Below, piece after piece: positions 9,013-19,700 of a stretch of 20,732 nt of DNA. The notes below the pieces were generated by a model. It saw nothing but the letters and a program-made list of their open reading frames with translations, was not told where the DNA came from and made no database searches. The position numbers and the translations under genes were made by a program. The DNA comes from Parvularia atlantis (lineage: Eukaryota; Opisthokonta; Rotosphaerida), in assembly GCA_943704415.1 (NCBI GenBank), contig CALSCO010001584.1:1-20732 (forward strand). The letters are read 5' to 3'. Numbering within the stretch: position 1 is the stretch's first letter; the number at the start of each line of letters is the position of its first letter.

Positions 9013-12000
9013 ATGACACACATGCTGTCGTCGTTCTGGCGCGCGGCCGAGCCCGCGGCGCAGCCGGGCGACGCCGACCACTCCGATGCCGAGCACCTGC
9101 TGACGCCGCGCGGGTGCGTCCCACAAGCGTGCCGGCGGGCCTGCGCACGCCGGGCCTCGCGCGGCCAACGCAGCGCGCGCGCGCACGCGGCAGATGGAGC
9201 CCCGGGCCGTTTGACGCCGCCGGCAGCGTGCGCGTCCTCCTGTGCTACGACAGCAGCGCGCGTGGCAAGTGCCCGCTGTACGACAGCCACGCGCGCCTAC
9301 CGCGGCCGGACGCGGCCGCGTCGCGCCACGCGCCGGGGGCCGACAGCGCGCCGCCGCCGCCGTCGCACCCGCGCACGGCCAGCAGCACCAGCGCGGGCAA
9401 GCGCACAACGCCGCGCAGGGCACGTCGCGGCGCACGCACGGCGGTGGACGGCTGATGCGGGTGCGCGCCGTGCGACAGACGCTCAGCACGCAGCTGCACT
9501 CGGCCGACCTCAAGCTGATCAGCGAGATGATGTTTGGCGTCCTGCCGCTCACCTACCGCGGCATCACCTCCAAGATCCACTACCTGCGCTACCCGAGCGA
9601 GGTGCTCGTCACCAAGATGTTTTCGTTCAGCCCGAGCGATTTCCACGCGCCGGGGCAGTCGCTTGCGGGCGACGCGGCTGCGCAGCGGGGCGGTGCCGGC
9701 GCCATTGGTGTGTCCGGCCCGTCGACCCCGCCCCCGCCCCCGCCGCCGTCGCAGGTCGGCAGCCTCCTGACCGAGAGCATAATGAGCCTCACGGTGCTCG
9801 CGGCCGGCGGCGACGCGACCGCGGGCGAGACGTCCGTGCCGACGACACCGGCACAGCGGCGAGCGGGGCCGCAGCGCGTCTCGCGCGGCTCGTCGGGGCC
9901 GATCGGGAGCCGCCCGCGCTCGAGCACGCTGTCGCCCATGTCGCTCAGCCCGGAGGAGGTCGGGAGCGAGCTGCCGCTGCTGCCGCAGTCGGACGAGAGC
10001 TCGCCGCTGGTCGAGTTCTCGCGCACGGCCGCGGCCGCCGGCGCAGGCGATGATGCTGCCTCGAGCGTGTCGTCCTCCGCCGCCGTGGCCACGGGACAGA
10101 CGATGGTGGGCGAGAGCGGCGGGCGCCGGGCGCGGGCGACATCCAACGCGAGCGAGGTCGTGTACAACGCGTCCGGGCAGCCGATCGTCGCGTCGTCGGC
10201 CGCATCGACCGCGTCGCAGACATACAGCGCGCGGCGGTACCTGCGGCACCGCTCGACGTCGATCGAGCACGGCACGTTCCAGCCGGCGCCACTGCCGACG
10301 TCGGTCTCGAGCGTGTTCAGCAACGAGCGCGCGGGCGGGCTGGCCTCACCGACGCAGCCCGGCGGTGCAGCCTCGGCGGCCGCGCAGGTGCTGCAGCAGC
10401 AGCTCCAGCAGCAGCAGCAGTGGCAGCAACAACAGCAGCAACAGCAGCAGCAGTCGCCCATAAGCGCGCACCAGCAGAGCCGGCATCGGCGCATGCAGTT
10501 TGCCGTGGGCGTGGTCGTGGCGCTGGACGGCAACCGAGTGCTGCGCGACCTGCTCTTCTCGCACTTTGCCCTGATCGAGTTCCGCCTGCACAAGATGCAC
10601 GACCGCATGGCCAACATCATCCGCGACGCCGTCCGCGCGGGCCTCCCGCCACACGTGCTGCAGCAGCCCAACCCCTCCGTCACCACGGACGACATCCAGC
10701 AGCTGCTCACGCCGTACGTCTACCAGCTGTCCGAGGCCATGCACGAGCAGGTCAACGAATTTCGCGACTCGCTTCGCGCGCTCTACTTTGTCCCACGCAT
10801 CCAGGAGCCGCTCTGGCTCAACTACGTCACCTTCCCGGCCCGGCGCGCCACCCTCAGCCGCGCGTTCATGCACGAGTTTGCCCTCCTGCTCGACGCAACG
10901 GCCGATGTCAAGCGCTCCACCCACTTCCTCGCGACCGTGCTCACGGCCGTGCTCGCCGCGCACCTCGCCTGGGTGCCTACCGTCGCGCCGCCGCCGCCGG
11001 GCGCGTCGGACGACACCGGCACGGCCGTGCACCACCGCGCCGCCGCCGACGGCGACGCCGCCAGCGCCAGCAGCGTCGCCATCGGCCGCTTCTTCCCGTA
11101 CAACCCACTCTGGGCGCAGCTGTGCGACCTGTACGGCTCGATCGGGACGCCGGCGCAGCTCGCGCGGACGATCGTTGTGCGTGACGCGCGTGATCATACA
11201 CGCAGGCTCGCAGACTAACGCTGGCGCTCGCTCGCGCCGGTGCGGTACGCAGGTCGGCCAGAACGTCGGGCTCGTCAACCGCCTGCTGTTCATCCTCACG
11301 TACTTTATCCGGTGCTCCGAGGTGTACGAGAGTCTGGAGCAGCTCGAGGGGCCGAGTGGGCGGCCGCACTCGCGCTCGCACGAGGTGCGGACGCGGGACG
11401 TCACCTGGCCACATGGAGGGGCTCATGATGCGGGGCTCGCAGAAGCGCTTCTCGGACGACGAGCGCGACAGCGGCAACTCGTCCAAGGAGCACGACCCGC
11501 GCGGCGGGCCCGGCTCGGAGGGCGGCGACGACGCACACGCGGCCGGACACATTGACCTCCTCACTTTGCTCGACACGTTCCGCACGGGCGACGACGGGGC
11601 CGCTTGGGGGTGCGCTCCGGGGCTCGCGCCGCGCGGCTTGCGAAGCTCACCCGATGCGGCCGTCCAGCACCGCCACCACCACCGGCAGCCGCGCGGCGAG
11701 TGTGCTGTCGCAGAGCCCGCACTCGCCGCTGCACCGCGACGACGCCACGCTCACGTCGCCCTCGCTGCGCGACGACGCGCGTTCGCGCGGGTCCAGCAAG
11801 ACACACACGTTTGACGAGGGGATATCGCGGTCGCGGCAGAACTCGCACCCGGACGAGGGCGGGTCGCCCTCGCGCGGGCCCAGCACCGCGGCAAACTCGG
11901 TCTACGGCACGAGCCCCGGCGCGCGCGCGCCGTCGCCGTTTGCGACGCTGCCGGCACGGGTGCGCATTCTACACAGCGGCCGGTGTGCTTACTAACCGCG

Positions 12001-13062
12001 CGTTGTCGCGCAGCTGCCGTATGTGCCCATGACCGGCGAGGTCGAGGCGCACAAGACCGCGTTCGAGGCGTTCTTGGGCGACGAGAAAGTCGAGGGCCTG
12101 CGTGAGGTGGCGATGCCGGCATCGGCCGCCGTGCGCGTCTTCCCGAGCTCGCATGTGGCGCCGGCGACGGGCCCGGTGCGCTACCGCCCGGAGCTTTTGT
12201 TCTGCAAGACGTACGGCCGGTCGCTCCTGGGCGGCTACTGCCGACGCTACGCCCCGGACTTTGTGCTGCATGGCCTGCCGACGCTCAACTTCATGGAGCA
12301 GCTGGTGGAGGACCTGAAGCTGTCCGTCAAGGTGCGCGGCCGCTGCGCACGCGTGCCTCGCTCGACGCTGACGGCTGCCGCGCAGCACCGCATTCTCGAC
12401 GAGCCCGTGCACCGCTCGGTGTGCATCGTTGCCGACACCAACGAGTGGCGCTGCGAACAGATCTCGAGCTCGACGGACGAGGTCATGGTCATCGACCCGA
12501 TCACGCTCGCGCCCCGGTGCGGTGTGCCGTGCGCGTGTGTGCACACTAACGCGTGCACTCGCCCGCGCGCTCCAGCTGGTCCGGCAACGAGAGCCTGCCC
12601 GACGGCATCAGCATATCGCAGCGCGTGCCGCAGCCGTCCGACTTTATCCTGCACACGCTCACGTCGCTCAAGGGCCTGCACGATATGCACGTGTCGTCCG
12701 AGGCGGTGCGCCATGTGGCACGCACCTCGCTGCGCGTGCCTGACCCTGCCCGCGAAAGTGCATCATGTTCCTCGAGGACCGCCTGCAGGAGCTGTACTTC
12801 AAGTCGGTGCTCCTGTCTGAGTACGTCAACGAGCACGCGGCCGAGACGCTCACGTACCGCTCAGTGGCGAGTAAAGTCGGGTGCGCACGCGCACCTCGTT
12901 GCGCAGAGAGGGCCGCCGACTGACGGGCCGCGCAGGCTGTCGATGTCGGACATGCCGCTGCTCGTGGCCGTCGCGAGCACGCACCACAGCAATATCGCGA
13001 CGCGGTTCAAGATCAGCGAGCACCTCTTTGGCGTCATGCGCAGCGGGCGCGACTTTGCGTGA
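9013..13062 (+). CDS. FNIP: Folliculin-interacting protein (FNIP)
   Basis: FNIP (Lst4 in yeast) pairs with folliculin as a GAP for Rag-type GTPases in amino-acid signalling to TORC1 at the lysosome/vacuole. Exons: 9013-9113, 9194-9443, 9494-11176, 11253-11384, 11443-11609, 11668-11959, 12014-12331, 12386-12516, 12576-12705, 12759-12880, 12936-13062 (about 1150 residues; human FNIP1 is about 1166). N-terminal longin-type motifs: WSPGPFDAAGSVRVLL, ISEMMFGVLPLTYRGITSKIH. A disordered Ser/Pro-rich linker with polyQ spans about 170-445. DENN-type core: NEFRDSLRALYFVPRIQEP, HLAWVPTV, YNPLWAQLCDLYGSIG, LTYFIRCSEV. C-terminal signatures: GRSLLGGYCRRYAPDFVLHG, MFLEDRLQELYFKS, DMPLLVAVASTHHS. The 9443/9494 junction is the weakest; acceptor 9478 is an in-frame alternative adding five codons. 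The exon 11443-11959 region is low-complexity and less certain. Confidence 0.9.
10385..10453 (+). repeat. CAG/CAA repeat encoding a polyglutamine stretch in FNIP
   Basis: 23 codons, 19 of them Gln, mixed CAG and CAA, interrupted by Val, Leu and Trp. It lies in the disordered linker just before the DENN-type core. Codon mixing and interruptions suggest a fairly stable tract. Confidence 0.9.
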
Positions 13063-13235
13063 TCTGCTGCCGTCGCGGCAGAGTGTACAGACTGAGCAAA
13101 GCAGCACGTGTACAACTCAGGCTCACTCGACGGGGTTGGTCGAGCGGAGGTAGACGACGGTAGCGATGTCGACGGCCAGTGGGTCTCTCAGGCTGACAAG
13201 GTGAAACTAGCACGGCATAAAAAGACAAGTTCGCT
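13063..13235. other. Convergent intergenic region, FNIP and DUF1275 3' ends
   Basis: 173 bp between two convergent stop codons. It must hold both 3' ends. No canonical AATAAA is seen on either strand; a CATAAAAAG stretch lies near 13216-13224 on the + strand. The 5' end holds a small perfect hairpin, listed separately. Confidence 0.5.
13067..13081 (+). terminator. Small perfect hairpin just after the FNIP stop codon
   Basis: CTGCCG-TCG-CGGCAG forms a 6-bp stem with a 3-base loop starting 5 bases after the stop. Possible 3' UTR structure; by chance such short GC stems are common in this composition, and no terminator role is established. Confidence 0.3.
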
Positions 13236-14806
13236 TCAGGCCGGCGCCTCTGGGTCGACGGCGAGCGTGTCGGGCTCGTTCGCCGCGAGGAGGCTGACGC
13301 TGAGCGACACAGGCGCGTTGGGCGCGTTGAGCAAGTCGATCAGGCGAGGCTCGGCCGGTGCGTGCCCGTGCTGCAACGGGTCGTGCGGGTGGGCGTGGTG
13401 CGCGTGATGGTGGTGATGGTCGTGCGGCGCGCCGGCGAGCGTGTGCAGCTGGAACGACTCCTGGTTGCCGTGCTCGTAGAAGCCTGGCGCGCCGCGCGCG
13501 GGTCGAGGCCGGTGCAGGCCGAGGTGCAGGTGCCGCGTGGACGGCAGCTGCAAGCGCGACAGCACTGCGGGGATGCTGCTGAGGTTGTGCGCGGGCACGT
13601 GCAGGCGCAGCTGGACGAGTCGGTGCACGGCGTTGCGCAGGTAGATCGTGTGCGGCAGAATGTCCCAGTCACCGCGAAAGCCGAGCGCGCGGAACCGGTG
13701 CGCGCGCGCGCGCCGCTCGTGGCCGGGCTTGCTGCTGGCCGGCACGGAGCTGTCGTCCGAGAGCGTGGTCGAGTCATCGGCACCGGCGATGTCGCCGGAC
13801 GTCGTCGGCACCTCAACAAACTCGACGCCGTCGGCTTTGCCGCGACGCCGGCGCACGACGTCGCGCAGGTGGTACGCCAGCGCCACGAGCGCGCACAGCG
13901 CCGAGAGGGCCATCGGCACGGCCAGCACGTGCGCGCCGCCGACGCTGAACAGCAGCAGACCGACTATCCCGCCGAGCGCAAACGCGACAAGGATCGGCAC
14001 AAGGAAGCGCAGACGCCACGTCTCCTGCGCAGCGAGGGCAGGCAGTCAGCGGGTGGGGCGCGGTGCGCACGTGCAGTGCGGCGCACCGCCCGCAGCAGCA
14101 GCGTCTCGTGGGGCGTGCCGACGAGCGCGTAGACGGCCTGGTGCACGCGCTGGCCCAGGACGACGCCGATGTCGGTGAGGACGCCGGTCATGTGCGTGGT
14201 GCGGAGCAGCGCGCCCGAGTAGACGGTCGAGAGCCCGTTCTGGACGCCCATGGCCACACCAGCCGTGAAGCGCCCCGCGATGCTCCCGTGCGCGAGCAGC
14301 AGCCACGTCGCCAGCAGCAGCGCGGCCTCGAGCGCGAAGCCGGCCGCGTAGCGCGCGCCCAGCCGGAAGCGCCAGAACAGCGACGGCCCGACGATGACGC
14401 CCGCGGCCACTGCGCCCGTCGCGAAGCCCGCCACGACCAGCCCAGCGGCAGCCCCGCCGGCCATCTCGGCCGCGGCCTGGGCGGACGTGAGCGGGCCGCT
14501 GCCGCCGTGCGCATCCGCGCCCTCGGCCTCGACGGCAGCGAGCGCGGCCAGGTGCGAGAGCGCGCCCGTGACGTGGCTGAGCGGGCCAGTCCCGCCCGCG
14601 TCGGCCACGAGCCCGACCACGTTGGTGAAGCCGGCGGTGAACGCGAGCGTTGCGGCGGCGCCCGCGACGCTGCGACGCGCGCGCGCGTGGGATGCGTGCG
14701 TGCGACGCGTGCAGCGTCAGCGCCTGCGTGGCACGGGCGCGTGCGCGCAGGCCGGCCCGCACCGCAGCTCGGCCCAGCCGGTGAGCGGGCCAGCCGTCAT
14801 CATCAT
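13236..14806 (-). CDS. DUF1275 (YoaK-like) multi-pass membrane protein with His-rich tail
   Basis: DUF1275 proteins are small membrane proteins of unknown function in bacteria and some fungi. Exons (- strand): 14806-14763, 14669-14087, 14024-13236 (471 residues). Seen: a first hydrophobic repeat with AFTAGFTNVVGLV and LSHVTG, and a second with AMGVQNGLSTVYSG and LLRTTHMTGVLTDIG, the two hallmark motifs of the family. In total about six or seven hydrophobic segments run to residue 265. The last 200 residues go beyond the usual bacterial length of about 230. They are polar, with a Ser/Asp-rich stretch and a His cluster (HDHHHHHAHHAHPHD, about 407-422) of the type found in metal-binding loops. 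The start is the first of three consecutive ATGs; intron 14762-14670 (93 bp) brings the conserved N-terminal motif into frame. The start is 20 bp from the divergent HSPA13-like gene. Confidence 0.82.
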
Positions 14807-14826
14807 CTGCTGCTGATCATCAGTCA
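14807..14826. promoter_or_regulatory. 20-bp gap between two divergent start codons
   Basis: Only 20 bp, including a TGATCA palindrome (14814-14819), separate the ATG of the DUF1275 gene (- strand) from the ATG of the HSPA13-like gene (+ strand). If both starts are right, the two transcripts must begin inside each other's gene or have almost no 5' UTR. No TATA-like element fits in the gap. Confidence 0.5.
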
Positions 14827-16618
14827 ATGCCGCCGCATCGCCCGCCTGCCGCGCCGTTCCACACGGCGACGCCGCCCGCGCGCAACCGCATCGTCGTCGG
14901 GCTGGTGCTGCTCGGCGCCGGCGCGCTCGCCGTGCGGTCGATCCTGCGCGCGCTCTACACGCCGCCGCCCGCCAACGGCGCCGATGCGCCCGTGAACGAC
15001 CAGCGCCGCCGCCGCGTCAACCTGCGCGCGCTCGTCGGCGTCGACCTCGGCACGCTGAGCGCGCGTGTCGCCGGTGCGTGCACGGCCGCCGTCTGCCGCG
15101 CCGCTCATCGCTCATCGCTTGCCGCCAGCGCCCGTGCTCGATGCCAACGGCGCCGTCAGCGCCGTGCGCGTCCTCGCCAACACCGCCGGCGACCGGGCCA
15201 CGCCGGCCTACGTGGGCGTGCAGCGCGCCGACGCGGGCGCCGACGTGCTCGTGGGCGTCCTGGCCAAGCGGCTCAAGCAGGGCCGCGCCGACGCTGGCGT
15301 CTTCGGCCTCAAGCACCTGCTCGGGCGCCCCTTCGCCGACCCGGTCGTGCAGGCCGTGCTCGAGCTCAACCGGCTGCGCGGGTGCCGCCGCCATCGGCCC
15401 GCGTCGCTCGCCGCCGTGCCTGACGTTGCAGTGCCGGCGCGCGCAGCAAGGCCGACGCGGGCGGCCAGCTGCTGCTCGAGCTGGGCGGGCGGACCGTGCG
15501 CCCCGTCGAGCTCGCGGGCGAGTGGATCAGCCACCTGCGCCTCGCCGCGGCCGACGCGCTCGGCAGCGACGTGACGCACGCAGTCGTGAGCGTGCCAGTG
15601 TCGTACCCCGGTGCGTCTTGCGCGCGGCGGCTTCCGAGGACGCTGACGCGCGCGGGCGCAGACACTGCGATCGAGGCGCTGCGCACGGCGTGCTACGAGG
15701 GTGGCCTCGACCTGCTCGGCACCGTGCGCGACCCGCTCGCCGCCGTCCTGGCAGACCGCTTCGCTCTGCGCGCGGCGGGGGCCGCTCAGGACGCGCTGCC
15801 CGCGCGCTACCTCGTGTTTGACGGCGGGGCGTCGGCGCGCGCGGCCGTCGTCGGTGTCGATGCTGCGACCGGCGCGCCCGAGCTGCTCACGTCGCAGGTG
15901 TCGCGGTGCTGGGTCAGGGGCGCACCGCGCGGCCTGCTGACGCGTGCCCCGCGCACGCAGGAACAGCAGCTGTTTGACCTCATGCGCCTCGACAGCGAGC
16001 TCGTGCGCAGCGTCGTGGTCGGCTTTGCACGCGAGGTGAGCGGACCTGCGCGCGTGGCGCGCGTGAGGCTGGCGCTGCAGCACTGACGGTGCCCAGCACA
16101 ACATCGACCTCGCCACAGACCCGCTCGCGCTCCCGCGCGTGCAGGACGCGTGCGAGGCCGCGCGCGTCGAGCTCTCGTCCAAGGTGCAGACGACAATCAA
16201 CGTGCCCTACATCACTGCGGACGCCAAAGGGCCAAAGCACCTGCGCGTGGACCTGACGCGGGCGCAGTGCGTGCCGCCGCGGCGCGAGGTGCGGCCAGCT
16301 GACGGCGTGGCGCAGGTTTGAGCGCATCGTGCACGGCGTACTCCAGACCACGTACGACGTCTGCCGCGACGCGCTCGCCCGCGCACCCGGCCCGGTCGAG
16401 CGCGTGCTGGCGACGGGCGCGGCTGCGCGCATGCCCAAGATTGAGGCGATTGTGAGCGATGTCGCCAAGGCACGCCGTTGACCTGTTTGCGCGCCGCCTC
16501 CTTGTCGCTCACGTCACGCGCATAGGGCGTGCCGAGCAACGACGGCTCCGGGATTGCGCCCGAGGAGTACGCGGTCATCGGCGCCACGCTCGAGGGCGTG
16601 CGCCTGGCCGAGACGTGA
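14827..16618 (+). CDS. HSPA13/STCH-like Hsp70 ATPase-domain protein, degenerate motifs
   Basis: HSPA13/STCH is a microsome-associated Hsp70 that keeps the nucleotide-binding domain but lacks the peptide-binding domain (471 residues in human). Exons: 14827-15073, 15129-15381, 15447-15610, 15662-15897, 15961-16035, 16097-16266, 16316-16460, 16526-16618 (460 residues). A hydrophobic anchor (22-36, [15 protein letters not shown]) precedes the actin-like fold: [103 protein letters not shown]. It ends there, so no substrate-binding domain follows. The phosphate-2 motif ([10 protein letters not shown] instead of DLGGGTxD), NEPTAAA (RDPLAAV) and GGSTRIP (TGAAARMP) are altered, so ATPase activity is doubtful. 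The 15431/15446 acceptor and the 16451/16460 donor each have an in-frame alternative. Confidence 0.8.
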
Positions 16619-16784
16619 GCCGTCATCTGCGGGAGTGCAGCGCTTGTGCAAGACAGACACAGACATGCGGGACAGACGTGCACCGCACACACGCGGGGAG
16701 GGGACGACGGGGGAGGAGAGGACAGCCAGAAACAAAAAACAAACAGAAACGACAAGAAAGGGGGGGGCAGCAGCGGCGGCAGCC
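16619..16784. other. Convergent intergenic region, HSPA13-like and EF2 3' ends
   Basis: 166 bp between convergent stops. The + strand is purine-rich from about 16694 to 16770, including A-rich AAACAAAAAACAAACAGAAA and a G7 run. On the EF2 strand this is a T/C-rich 3' UTR. No AATAAA is seen on either strand. Confidence 0.5.
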
Positions 16785-19700
16785 TCAGAGCTTGTCGTAG
16801 TACTCGTCGAGCGGCGGCAGCTCGGCCTTGAGGCCCTTGCGGGCGCGGATCTTGAGGATCTCCTCGTTCAGCTTGCCCTTCTCGTTGTACTTGCCGCCCA
16901 TGAGCGCCCAGTGGTCGAAGATCATCTGGGGGAAGGCCTGTGTGTGTGTGTGTGTGTGTGCGTGTGTGTGAGAAACGGCACCGAGCGCGCGCGGGCACTG
17001 GCGCACCTGGCCGCCCGTGTTGGAGCGCAGGTCAGCGGTGAAGCCGAACGACTCAATGACGGGCAGGTTGGCCTTGATGATGTACAGGGGCGTGCCGGGG
17101 CGCTGCTCCTCCGACACGACGTTGCCGCGGCGGCGGTTGAGCACGCCATAGACGCCGCCCATGGCCTGCTCGGGGCACTGGACCTCGACGAGGAAGACGG
17201 GCTCGAGCAGCGAGGGGTTGGCCGTGAGCACCGAGGCGTACATGACGCGGCGGCAGGTGGGGATGATCTGCGCGCGCGTGCGTGACGTGGGTATGAGCGC
17301 GTGCCCGAGCGCAGCGGGCTGGGGAGCGCGCGCACCTGGCCACCGCCGCGGTGGATGGCGTCGGCGTGAAGCGTGACGTCGTGGATGTCGAAGCGGATGC
17401 CGCGCATGTTCTCGTCGCAGAGCACGCCCTCTTTGCTCGCCCACTGGAACGCCGACACGCACGAGTCCTTGATCTCGGACAGGTACTGCACGGCCTTGGT
17501 CACATCCACGAGCACGTTGGGGCCGGTCGTCTCGGGACCGAAGGTCCAGATCTTGCGCGCGTCCGTCACATCCCAGCCGTACGTGTCCTGCGCGGCCACC
17601 CCATGCAAGTCAGCGCCGCGCACCGCCAAAAAGCCGCAGGCGCGCACACGGACGCACCGCCAGGTAGCGGGCACGGATCTTAAAGTCGTCGCGCGACGAG
17701 ACCTTGCCCGAGTCGATAGCCTCGGCGAGGCCCTCCTCGAGCGGGCGTGCCTTCATGTACAGACGGTTGTGCTTGTTGGGCGACTTGGACAGGCAGACGA
17801 TCTCCGACTCGGTCGTGACCGTCTCACGGAACGTGACGACGGGGTCGGAGAACTTGAGCGGGACCTGGGCGTGGTCGTGCTCGAGGTCCTTGAGGCACAC
17901 CTCGAGGTGGAGCTCACCCGCGCCGGCGACGATGTGCTCGCCCGACTCGGCGATGTAGGTCAAGCAGAGCGGGTCCGACTTGGACAGGCGCTTGAGGCCC
18001 TCGACGAGCTTGGGCAGGTCGTTGGCGTTCTTGACCTCAACGGCGACCTGGCCGGCGAGCGGGCGTTTGTGAGGCTTGCGTAAATCGTGCGTGGGGGGCG
18101 CGGGCGCGGGCGTGGTCGCACCTGCACGACGGGCGAGACCGAGAACTTCATCACGCGCAGGTTGTGCGCGTTCTCGTCGGTCGAGATCGTGCCCGACTTG
18201 ACCAGGAACTGGTCCACGCCGACCAGGCCGACGATGTTGCCGGCGGGGCAGTCCTCGATCGGCTCGGTGATGCGGCCCATCATCAGTACCGTGCGCTGGA
18301 CGGCCTTGACGTAGAGGTCGTCCTTCTTGCCAGGGGTGTAGTTGGGCCCCTGGATGCGGACCTTCTGGCCGGTCTTGATGATGCCCGAGAACACGCGCCC
18401 GAACGCGTAGAAGCGGCCCTTGTCGCTCGTCGGGACCATCTTGGACACGTACATCATCAGCGGCGCGTTGGGGTCGCACTTGCGGATGCCCTCGGCGTTC
18501 TGCGCGCGGCGCGCGATGAGCATGTTCTGTTCGCGCGCGCGCGGGCGGGCGGCACGATGCGCACCACGTCGTCCATCGGGCCCTCGTACAGGTTCTCCAC
18601 GCGGTACGCCTGCGCGACAACGGGCGACGGCAGGTGGATACACATCATCTCGAGGATGGCGTCGCCGGCGGGCAGGAACTTGCGCATGACGGCCTTGAGC
18701 AGCTTCTTGTCGCGCTCGTCCTTCTCCTCGCTAGTCAGCTTGATGCTGAGCTTCTCCTGCGGGGCGGTGCGGGCCGTTTAGCCGCCCGGCTTGCCACCGC
18801 GCGCGCGCGCGCGCAACGACGCACGAGCATCTTGAGCACGCTGTCAATCTCCATCTTGGGGTTCATGATCGCCTTGAACAGCTGGTAGATCGGCTCGAGC
18901 ACAAACTGGTTGAAGGCGCGCTCGAGCGGCGCGCCGTCCTCGCTCTCGGGCGACGTCTGCCACTTCTTGGTCTTGGGGTTGAAGTAGTTGTCGCCCCACA
19001 GGCGCTCCATCATCTTGACCTGGTCGACACCAAACTGGCGCAACGCGGCCGCGTCAGCGTCTTTGCAGTCGGCGCGAGGTAGACGGGGTGAGCAGCGGAG
19101 GTGTGCGTGCGTGAGAAAGGGTGCCCTCAGTCTGACGTGCAACTGTTTTGTGGAAAGCCACACCGCCCCGACAGCAGGTGCCGCCGGGGCTCGGCAGAGA
19201 AAATGTAGCGATGTGTAACAGCTTTCGCATCGTTGGGCGCGGCGGGGAGGCGGAGCGAAGGGGGTTTATGCGAGCGTGTGCGCACCTTGGCCGCGTAGCG
19301 CTTGGCGAACTGGCGCAGGGTGAAGGCCCAGCCGTGCAGACCCGAGCCGAAGGCGACGTTGCCCTTGCCCGGCACGATCTGGACCTCGCCGATCTTCTCG
19401 TCAAAGTAAGTCGCGATGATCACGTTGACGCTCTCGATCACACGGCTGAAGTTCTGGTACAGCGCCTCCTTCTCGAGCTGGAGCTCGAGCAGGCCGCGGT
19501 CGACCTGCGCGTCGGCTGGTGAGGACGCGCATAACAGACGGCGGGAAAAAGCCTCGCGCAGACCTTGTTGACGATCAGCACGGGCTTGATGCGCTCGGTG
19601 AGGGCCTGGCGCAGCACGGTCTCGGTCTGCACGCACACGCCCTCGACCGTGTCGACGACGACGAGGGCGCCGTCGGTCACGCGGAGGGCGGCGGTGACCT

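Noticed and set aside
7532-9148. Open frame of 538 codons on the - strand
   Set aside because: It is antisense to well-supported SSRP1 exons and the KEN-box gene; its low-complexity Ser/Ala/Arg content is what the GC-rich complement of coding DNA produces. No family resemblance seen.
9444-9478. 35-bp intron in FNIP
   Set aside because: Frame-compatible but shorter than any other intron here. The acceptor at 9493 gives a normal 50-bp intron, so it was preferred; the choice remains uncertain.
10385-10453. CAG repeat as a mobile or CRISPR-like repeat array
   Set aside because: It is in frame, encodes polyglutamine in a disordered linker and has no spacer structure.
9589-10710. Open frame of 373 codons on the - strand
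   Set aside because: Antisense to the large FNIP exon; its poly-Cys stretch is the complement of the CAG repeat.
15208-16200. Open frame of 330 codons on the - strand
   Set aside because: Antisense to the HSPA13-like gene, crosses its introns and shows no known motif.
16670-16770. Purine-rich, A/G-run region as a transposon end or retrocopy poly-A tail
   Set aside because: No target duplications, terminal repeats or coding remnant; it is simply the pyrimidine-rich EF2 3' UTR seen from the other strand.
19035-19285. A hidden small coding exon in the long EF2 intron
   Set aside because: The flanking exons join without missing residues compared with yeast EF2, and the total is exactly 842 residues without it.
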